NCBI GenBank assembly: GCA_002170915.1
Contig: NHHQ01000038.1
Span: forward strand, 1-43,656
Reading direction: 5' to 3'
Source of the DNA: Rhodospirillaceae bacterium TMED167
GTDB taxonomy: Bacteria; Pseudomonadota; Alphaproteobacteria; Rhodospirillales_A; UBA2165
DNA length: 43,656 nucleotides
Shown: piece by piece, positions 24,261-29,747 of the stretch
How positions within the stretch are numbered: the first letter of the stretch is position 1
How the letters are laid out: the number at the start of each line of letters is the position of its first letter
Translations under genes and position numbers: made by a program
The notes under the pieces: model-generated
The model's database searches: none
Told to the model about the DNA's origin: nothing
The model's input: the letters and a program-made list of their open reading frames with translations, nothing else

Positions 24261-24911
24261 TTAGAAGAAACAATCCTCGATGTCGGACTCGATCTCAGAC
24301 CAATTAACTTGTTCGGTCGCAAGACCGAGCTTTACGGCGTCGCTACGAACAGCGTCATAGTCGAACCCCATCCGCTCGATGATGTTTTCCAGTGAATTGA
24401 AATTGGAATAGCTGATGGTGTTGCCTTGCTCATCGCAAAGCGTCACCAACGGCTCAGAAGCAGCCTCCCACTCTTGCTGAAACCGCTCTTGCAAGCAGAT
24501 CAGCATGAGTAGTGGCTTGTGCCCATGCGTATGAGAGATTTCTCCCGCACCCTCCAGCGTATGAGGATGCAGGGTATTCTCCCCGTGCGTAGGGCATACT
24601 TTCAGTTCAAATCCGCCAGCCTCAGCCATTAACACGCTGGGCATGAGCCGGTCGGAGTTATCTTGCATTTCAACCTCGAACCCCAGGGCCTCGCGATTCT
24701 TCACAAATACACCCGTGATGAACCCAAGAAGGAGTCGTTTGACCCCTTCTTGTTGCAAGGTCGTGGGAGGCGAAATGAGCCAATTTACCGCACCAAAGGT
24801 GCGTTCTTCCGCGTCAGAATCAGACCCGACTGCGTTTACCAATGCCTCGTCCAGACGTTCTGGCTGAAGTGTTGGATCGAGCTGTTCTGACACTGCAAAG
24901 TTGTCAGCCAT
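24261..24911 (-). CDS. Hypothetical protein, 216 aa, downstream of cobS-like gene
   Basis: The family is not recognised. The start is ATG 24909-24911 with AAGGAGAG. It begins 10 bp after the cobS-like stop with no leader hairpin between them, so the two are likely translated together and may work together. The protein is acidic, with a His-rich stretch (about residues 110-130, THGENTLHPH and HTHGHK) and a C-terminal DIEDCFF. The His cluster could bind metal (inference). Confidence 0.72.
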   Translation of the reverse strand: MADNFAVSEQLDPTLQPERLDEALVNAVGSDSDAEERTFGAVNWLISPPTTLQQEGVKRLLLGFITGVFVKNREALGFEVEMQDNSDRLMPSVLMAEAGGFELKVCPTHGENTLHPHTLEGAGEISHTHGHKPLLMLICLQERFQQEWEAASEPLVTLCDEQGNTISYSNFNSLENIIERMGFDYDAVRSDAVKLGLATEQVNWSEIESDIEDCFF

Positions 24912-24921
24912 ATCGCTCTCC

Positions 24922-25890
24922 TTAGCGCCACTGGTCACCAAACACATCCTTCGCAATGCGAAGAATTGCTTCACCTTCTTCCTTGGAAGCGCGGATCAGC
25001 AGTGATTGCTCCAACGCATACTTCAGCGTATTCGGAGCCCCCCGGAACTGGAGGGTGAGCTTTGCCCAGCGAACAAGCGTCCGCGTAGACATCGTGACAC
25101 CGATATGTCCGTCATCACCGTTCTCGCCCATGAAGAGCTTCCGGATTTCATTGGCGGTTTTCACCATGCCTTTCCGGAGACCTTCATTGAGAGTGGGCGC
25201 GACTCGACCGAGGATGTTCATCTCGGTCGCCTCATCGGCATAGCCGACTTGGATAAAGCGATAACGGTCCATGGCAGCGAGGTTCTGCATCATAACGCCC
25301 TGGTAGCGACCAGTAGCGTCTCCGGACCCCGTAGAGTTGCCGGTAACCACAACCCGAAACATCGGATGAGGCTTGATGATTTCACCGCCATTTTGAGCGA
25401 TAACCAGAGGCCGACCTTCCAGGACATCATTGAGACCTGCAAGCTCGGCTGGGTCAGCCAGATCCACCTCGTTGATGAGGAGGATATGACCATGCTTCAT
25501 GGCTACTGCCAGGGGGCCGTACATGAACTTCATGACGGGAGGTTCACCCGGTTTCGGCGAGACCAGAGCGTGATGCCCAACCAGGTCCGTCAGCTCCATG
25601 CGGCCATTGGCCGTAATTTGCTGGACAGGCCAGAAGAGGCGAGCCGCGATCTCAGTGATACCGGAGGTTTTACCTGACCCGGTTGGGCCAGTGACGTACA
25701 AGGCGTCACCGAAGGGCTTTTTCAAAAAGGCCGTAACCTCACGAATCAGCTCCTTGCGGAAAACGTAGTGTTCGTCTTTGGAAGGGATAAAGGCATTTTC
25801 TGAAGGGGCATAACCGAGCGTTGAAACCTTCTCGGGAACACCTTCCATTGCAAACGCCTTACGGATTGAGTATTTGACAATCTCAGTCAT
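24922..25890 (-). CDS. CobS/MoxR-like AAA+ ATPase, 322 aa
   Basis: Walker A GPTGSGKT (68-75) and Walker B ILLINEVD (136-143) are clear. A sensor-1-like VTGNSTGSGD follows near residue 185, and the length is that of CobS-type MoxR ATPases. It probably forms a ring that uses ATP to drive a VWA partner, here the CobT-like protein at 16430-18328 encoded in operon ii. No cobalamin genes are present. TTAGGAG precedes ATG 25888-25890 and the leader holds a GGGGCG/CGCCC hairpin. It follows structured element copy 7. Confidence 0.88.
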   Translation of the reverse strand: MTEIVKYSIRKAFAMEGVPEKVSTLGYAPSENAFIPSKDEHYVFRKELIREVTAFLKKPFGDALYVTGPTGSGKTSGITEIAARLFWPVQQITANGRMELTDLVGHHALVSPKPGEPPVMKFMYGPLAVAMKHGHILLINEVDLADPAELAGLNDVLEGRPLVIAQNGGEIIKPHPMFRVVVTGNSTGSGDATGRYQGVMMQNLAAMDRYRFIQVGYADEATEMNILGRVAPTLNEGLRKGMVKTANEIRKLFMGENGDDGHIGVTMSTRTLVRWAKLTLQFRGAPNTLKYALEQSLLIRASKEEGEAILRIAKDVFGDQWR

Positions 25891-25969
25891 GGGAGCACTC
25901 CTAACTTATAAAATCAGGGCGCACCATGCCCCCACCGGGCTAGTACGCCCCTGGTGGGGTAAGTTCAAT

Positions 25970-26064
25970 TTGCTGTTTGTTTGGGGAGGCCAGCTACCTC
26001 TTTTCACTCTCGCGTGGAGAGCAAAATCTGCTTACCGATGGTCGGCCATTGGAAAACAGACTTT
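25970..26064 (-). ncRNA. Structured element, copy 7 (internal to operon i)
   Basis: P3 GAGG-TAGCTGG-CCTC (25986-26000), P1 CTCTC/GAGAG (26007-26021), P2 AAATCTG...CCGATGG with CCATTGG...CAGACTTT (26025-26040 with 26046-26064). It sits between the 60-aa gene and the cobS-like gene. No activator box is found upstream. Confidence 0.75.
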
Positions 26065-26098
26065 GAAGTGGAGACACGACCCCGAAGGGTCGCGCTCC

Positions 26099-26281
26099 TC
26101 AAGAAAAAGCTACAACACTGTCGTTTGCGCCGATCAGTTGGTTCCGCTTCGCCCAAATAGTGATAGCTCGCTGTGCGTCATGCACACTGCAAAACTCTCT
26201 CGGGTTTATCGGATACTCCCGACCGTCATCAAGGTACAGTTTTTCAGTAGCTTCATCGTAAACGTGATACACACCTTCCAT
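26099..26281 (-). CDS. Small hypothetical protein, 60 aa
   Basis: The family is not recognised. I choose ATG 26279-26281 because AGAGGA stands 8 nt upstream; an ATG 21 bp further up is also in frame. The product is a compact beta-type protein (VYHVYDEATEKLYLDDGREYPI) followed by a helix. Confidence 0.6.
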   Translation of the reverse strand: MEGVYHVYDEATEKLYLDDGREYPINPREFCSVHDAQRAITIWAKRNQLIGANDSVVAFS

Positions 26282-26397
26282 CTTAGTTTCCTCTCGGCCC
26301 ACCCACCGAACAACACTCCCTGAATGCTGTTTGGAGGATGGGCCAAAAGGCCCAAGACGTAGTGATGAGGGAGAGGGTTACCCCCCTCCCCTAAGCG

Positions 26398-26493
26398 TTA
26401 GAATCCCAGGTTACGAGCAATGGCGCGGAAGGGCTTAGCCACATACCAGCCAGAGATAACGCAAGCTGCGAAAACAAGTTCAATACCAAACAT
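26398..26493 (-). CDS. Very small membrane protein, 31 aa
   Basis: TAGGAGCATCACT precedes ATG 26491-26493. Residues 3-20 (GIELVFAACVISGWYVAK) form one transmembrane helix, followed by a basic tail RAIARNLGF. It has its own leader hairpin like the larger genes, which supports expression. Confidence 0.55.
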   Translation of the reverse strand: MFGIELVFAACVISGWYVAKPFRAIARNLGF

Positions 26494-26596
26494 AGTGATG
26501 CTCCTAGATATAGCGAAAGGGGCAACACCCCCACCGGGGGAAGTCGCCCCCAGATGGGTTAAGTAAGGAATGTGAATCGCTAGGCGATCCGGTTAG

Positions 26597-26986
26597 TTAC
26601 CACACAAGGACTTTGCCCTTGCGCAGATAGGTTGGAATGTCATAGACAGACCAATCCACCTCTGACTCATCGCGTTTCGGCATCTGAGTCGGAGACTGCT
26701 CAACCTCTTCAGCCTTTACAGACTCGAAGGAAGAAGCTGGTTGCTCGATGACGGCCTCTTCAGACCGTGCTGTAGATTGCGCTTTGGCGAGACGCATGGC
26801 TTTGAAATTTTCGACGGCTGCATTCAGAGAATGAAACGTCGGCACAAAGACACGGTTAACCGCAAAGACAATACCTCGATGCGTCTGCTGGCTCAGATAA
26901 ACGAAAGACCGGGCAAAAGCCCAAGCTCCGAATCCGATGATGCCAACAACAACAGCGAGAGCTACAACAAATAGAAGGAATTGCAT
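26597..26986 (-). CDS. Single-pass membrane protein, 129 aa, first gene of operon i
   Basis: Residues 2-32 are strongly hydrophobic (FLLFVVALAVVVGIIGFGAW), probably an N-terminal anchor. The rest is soluble, with a helical part and an acidic/Ser-rich end. No family recognised. Downstream of activator-box promoter 27147-27198 and element copy 8. GGAGTCATCACC precedes ATG 26984-26986, and the leader has a CGGGAGCAC/GTGCTCCCG hairpin. Confidence 0.7.
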   Translation of the reverse strand: MQFLLFVVALAVVVGIIGFGAWAFARSFVYLSQQTHRGIVFAVNRVFVPTFHSLNAAVENFKAMRLAKAQSTARSEEAVIEQPASSFESVKAEEVEQSPTQMPKRDESEVDWSVYDIPTYLRKGKVLVW

Positions 26987-27087
26987 GGTGATGACTCCTG
27001 ATTAGATCGGGAGCACCACCCGAACCGGGAGTGCTCCCGGTGAGGGAAGGTTGTGATACCTGCGCCATACGGCGGACATTTTTAAAT

Positions 27088-27172
27088 TGCTGTTTGTTTG
27101 TAAAGGCCAGCTACCTTATCTAGTCGCCAAGCGACTAAGAGATTTCACTATACCCCAAATTTATTTGGGGTA
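27088..27172 (-). ncRNA. Structured leader element, copy 8 (operon i)
   Basis: P3 is AAGG-TAGCTGG-CCTT (27103-27117) and P1 is TAGTCGC/GCGACTA (27121-27137), both changed on both arms relative to the majority. The tail AAACAAACAGCA is kept (27089-27100). A further ATTTGGGGTA/TACCCCAAAT pairing at 27151-27172 overlaps the predicted -10, so P2 is probably absent from this transcript. Confidence 0.72.
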
Positions 27173-27198
27173 AAACGCTGTTTCTGTCCATTTTGGGC
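27147..27198 (-). promoter_or_regulatory. Activator-box promoter of operon i
   Basis: Box GCCCAAAATGGAC (27186-27198), 33 bp, then TATAGT (27147-27152). It lies in the 296-bp intergenic region between the divergent genes at 26986 and 27282; I see no comparable hexamer on the plus side. Confidence 0.65.
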
Positions 27199-27281
27199 GC
27201 AAAGCGAGTTCTGGTCGGGCCTCGAATCCTTTTACCCTTTCCCATGCGTTTACTAATTGCCCAAACAGACGGAGACATACC

Positions 27282-28013
27282 ATGGCAGAAGCAGCAATAG
27301 CACAACCCGAACAAACCCAGCAGTCCCAAGGCGAACGCCAGCCGTACTCCCGCCCGGTATTTCGCCAGAACCTGAACGTCAACAGCCTTCAGGCCCAGCG
27401 CGTTATGGAGCGCAGCTTCGACCGCGTATCCAATGCCCTATTCTCCCTGGACGTTATCCTTCGCATCATCGGCGACCAAAAGGAGATCGACCAGGTTGAG
27501 GAAATCATCCACGGCCACATCGACAAGGTGTCCGAGGACATGACTAAGGCAATGGACCAGCTCCAGAAGGTCATGACCGACAACGGCATCGAAGCCGTTC
27601 CCGGCTATAGCGCCCCGGTGCACTACCCCATCGAAATAACCTCACCGCAGGTCGCCCAGTTTGCACACCTTATCCGAAACCTGGATAAGCTGATGAGCCT
27701 GGTCGATACCCTGTGGCTGAACAGCATCCTCTCTAGCCAGCAGCGCTCTGACGCTACCTATGAGTGGCAGCAGCGTTTGATTAAGCTCGCTGGCCGGATC
27801 ATCGGTATGGAAAAACGTGCCCGTATCTCTGCCCATACGAAGGGTAAAGACAAAGAAGTTGCCGAGGCAGCTCCGGAGCAGGAAACCACCGATCCGGAAC
27901 TCTCCAGCGAAGCTGACGCGGACCTGGAATCCGAATCCGGCTCCAAAGCCAAGTCCAAGGCCGCAGGTAAGAAAGCCAAGGCCGAAGAGAAGGCGTCCGA
28001 CGCTACAGCGTAA
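27282..28013 (+). CDS. Hypothetical plasmid protein, 243 aa
   Basis: The family is not recognised with confidence. A Gln-rich N-terminus is followed by a helical core (residues 30-180, NSLQAQRVMERSFDRV) resembling in style small structural proteins of integrative conjugative elements. The last 60 residues are a Lys/Ala/Glu-rich tail with KAKSKAAGKKAKAEEK. The GC-rich, plus-strand gene stands alone between the divergent promoter region and a terminator at 28041. GGAG lies before ATG 27282. Confidence 0.75.
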   Translation: MAEAAIAQPEQTQQSQGERQPYSRPVFRQNLNVNSLQAQRVMERSFDRVSNALFSLDVILRIIGDQKEIDQVEEIIHGHIDKVSEDMTKAMDQLQKVMTDNGIEAVPGYSAPVHYPIEITSPQVAQFAHLIRNLDKLMSLVDTLWLNSILSSQQRSDATYEWQQRLIKLAGRIIGMEKRARISAHTKGKDKEVAEAAPEQETTDPELSSEADADLESESGSKAKSKAAGKKAKAEEKASDATA

Positions 28014-28040
28014 GCAGGAATCCCAACCGATCCTTGCGTT

Positions 28041-28065
28041 CCCCTCCCAGTGAGGGGTTTTTTTT
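28041..28065 (+). terminator. Rho-independent terminator after the 243-aa gene
   Basis: CCCCTC-CCAGT-GAGGGG followed by eight T residues. Confidence 0.9.
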
Positions 28066-28157
28066 GCCTGTTTCTTCTATTCTCACGGTTGCATTTTTTG
28101 ATGCAGTGGTAATATGGAAGCATCAATAGAGATTTATTGGAACAACGGAGCAACACC

Positions 28158-29012
28158 ATGAAAAAACTACTTACTCTCGCAACCCTGCTGACTACCGCTT
28201 CTCTGTTCGGCTGCGCATCCACCAGCACTGCGCCTGTGACGTACATGGAGAACCATAGCGAGGCGTACAACATCGCACACGCAGGCGGCTTGGTCTCCGA
28301 TATTCAGGACACGAAGGTTCCTGCTGACAAGGTGGGCTCTATCACTGAGTCCATGCTGAAGGTCGGGTTTGTTGGTGCTGGTTATGTCAACCCGCAGCTT
28401 GGTATGACGAACTGGCAAACCGCTGGCGTCAACCTGCTGGACGAAATGCTGCAACCCGATTCCCACGGTGCGCGGAACAGTCTTATGGCCTGGATGCCGC
28501 TGTCCGAAGCGGGCTCTACTGAGGATGCTCAGACTCGCCTTCTTTCACATGTGAAAGTTTCTATCGCTGCGGCCATGGACGAGGTAGGCGCATCCTACGA
28601 AACCATCTTCGACAAGGATGGCAAGCTGGTTATCCAGTTCATCAAAAGTGAGTGGAATTGTCCCGAATACGTCAGCGGCAAAACCGAACTGGATGACCTG
28701 TGCCGCGTTCGCGCCCAAATCTTCGAGCCGCGTAAAGCCGCCTCACCGGCATTCATCGCTGGCACTCAAGAGCAGCGCTACATCTTCTCGTCCGGGCATG
28801 GCCGCAAGTACCAGAGCCTGAACCTGCTCATTAGCGACAACAGCACCGTTCCTGAAGACGAGGTGTACGCGACTATCAGCAAAAACCTGCCGGAATGGAC
28901 GTACCTATACTTTGCTCCTGGAAAGGTAAGCATGGACAACGGAGAGACAATTGACTTCCCCTACATCCTGAACAACGGCGAAGCCAAAGTGTTTGTCATT
29001 CCTGAAGCGTAA
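28158..29012 (+). CDS. Lipoprotein of unknown function, 284 aa
   Basis: A lipoprotein signal peptide ends in the lipobox LFGC, with Cys19 as the lipid-carrying residue; Ser/Thr-rich residues follow. The mature part has no recognised domain, and two Cys residues (EWNC, DDLC) near residue 170-180 could form a disulfide. CGGAGCAACACC precedes ATG 28158, 7 codons inside a longer frame. A -10-like TAATAT at about 28110 fits a sigma-70 promoter. It lies on the opposite strand beside traN; a role in entry exclusion or envelope contact is possible, not shown. The CDS contains the 16-bp palindrome at 28542. Confidence 0.78.
   Translation: MKKLLTLATLLTTASLFGCASTSTAPVTYMENHSEAYNIAHAGGLVSDIQDTKVPADKVGSITESMLKVGFVGAGYVNPQLGMTNWQTAGVNLLDEMLQPDSHGARNSLMAWMPLSEAGSTEDAQTRLLSHVKVSIAAAMDEVGASYETIFDKDGKLVIQFIKSEWNCPEYVSGKTELDDLCRVRAQIFEPRKAASPAFIAGTQEQRYIFSSGHGRKYQSLNLLISDNSTVPEDEVYATISKNLPEWTYLYFAPGKVSMDNGETIDFPYILNNGEAKVFVIPEA
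28542..28557. repeat. Perfect 16-bp palindrome CTTTCACATGTGAAAG, copy 2
   Basis: Exact copy, here within the lipoprotein coding sequence (codes for SHVK). Distance from copy 1 is 13,020 bp and to copy 3 is 12,014 bp. Confidence 0.85.
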
Positions 29013-29030
29013 CGGACCTTCTATCTCCAC

Positions 29031-29059
29031 AAAAAGCCCGGATACTCTCCGGGCTTTTT
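29031..29059. terminator. Bidirectional terminator between the lipoprotein and repA-like genes
   Basis: AAAAAGCCCGG-ATACTCT-CCGGGCTTTTT works on both strands. Its minus-strand side overlaps the stop codon of the repA-like frame. Confidence 0.9.
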
Positions 29060-29651
29060 ATTTCGATAGCGCCAGCCTCATGTAAGTATCAATAAACACT
29101 GGATCATTAGACTTGTATCGCATTAACGACGCGAGCATCGCCACAGAATCTTTCTGAACTGCATCTATGAATGATTTGTGCAGAGAAATATTAAAGATGT
29201 CAGAATCTCTCCGTTTCTCCCTGCTCATATTTTTTGCCAATACTATAGTATTGGTCTCTTTACCCGCAGCCCCCTCTCTAACAATAAAAAAAGATGTTTT
29301 GCTTATACGCTCCATCTGCTCGGCAATTTCATACCTATCCCAGAACTGAAAGCCAATTTCCTCTAAAAACTCACTCCCAAACACATTAATGCTTACTTCA
29401 TGCGCTCTTTCGTAATATACCTTCGACGCTAACCAAGCTATAAGTATTCTCGCCATTCCTCCATAAGGGAGTGAGGAGGTTGATATGGCTGACACTGTTA
29501 CCGATCCGAAACATCCATCGAAACATTCTGTTGTCACTGCCGCAGTGGGCAAAGGAAAGCAGTCACAGAGAATAGATGGCAAACACCATTTATTTATTGT
29601 CTCCTCGCCTCCCTTATCAATATACGCAAATATTCGCTCGCCTTGACTCAT
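29058..29651 (-). CDS. RepA_C-like plasmid replication initiator, possibly C-terminally shortened, 197 aa
   Basis: Residues 60-197 follow the pattern of the plasmid RepA_C family: SLPYGGMARILIAWLAS (60-76), a GSEFLEEIGF helix, an MERISKTSFFIV segment and an FNISLHKSFIDAV block. The frame stops at IDTYMRLALSK, where family members normally continue (DLYLWLTYR-like helix and beyond), and a terminator overlaps the stop, so the C-terminus is probably lost. The gene is AT-rich, unlike its neighbours. Its start follows a hairpin whose right arm contains the ribosome site GGAG. Activity as an initiator is uncertain; no iterons are seen nearby. Confidence 0.6.
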   Translation of the reverse strand: MSQGERIFAYIDKGGEETINKWCLPSILCDCFPLPTAAVTTECFDGCFGSVTVSAISTSSLPYGGMARILIAWLASKVYYERAHEVSINVFGSEFLEEIGFQFWDRYEIAEQMERISKTSFFIVREGAAGKETNTIVLAKNMSREKRRDSDIFNISLHKSFIDAVQKDSVAMLASLMRYKSNDPVFIDTYMRLALSK

Positions 29652-29685
29652 AAAAAAATAGCTCCGTAAAAAATACGGAGCTATT
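29652..29685 (-). terminator. Terminator after traN overlapping the repA-like ribosome site
   Basis: AATAGCTCCGT and ACGGAGCTATT arms, followed on the minus strand by a T7 run that leads directly into ATG 29649-29651. The only ribosome site (GGAG) lies inside the stem, so it would stop traN transcripts and also hide the repA-like start. Confidence 0.8.
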
Positions 29686-29735
29686 ATCTACCACTATGTA
29701 TTAAGGCTAGGGGTTCACTTTCACCTTTTTAGGGC
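29683..29735 (-). promoter_or_regulatory. Weaker activator-box promoter before the repA-like gene
   Basis: Box GCCCTAAAAAGGT (29723-29735), then 32 bp to TAGATA (29685-29690) or 34 bp to GATAAT (29683-29688). One half-site is imperfect, so this is the least certain member. Confidence 0.4.
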
Positions 29736-29747
29736 GCAAAACACATT

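Noticed and set aside
25921..26120. An activator box for structured element copy 7
   Set aside because: Only GACCC/GGGTC symmetry is seen near 26085-26100, within the end of a gene and without a hexamer at 32-33 bp. Copies 2, 4, 6 and 7 are therefore taken as internal to operons.
27151..27172. P2 stem of element copy 8
   Set aside because: The pairing overlaps the predicted -10 TATAGT, so it would not be in the transcript.
6966..27172. The eight elements as a transposable element or CRISPR-like array
   Set aside because: They do not have target duplications, a transposase or regular spacing, and their stems diverge while pairing is kept.
6966..27172. The conserved block as a sigma-70 promoter
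   Set aside because: No acceptable -35/-10 pair is found in it on either strand, and better promoters with activator boxes lie upstream of four copies.
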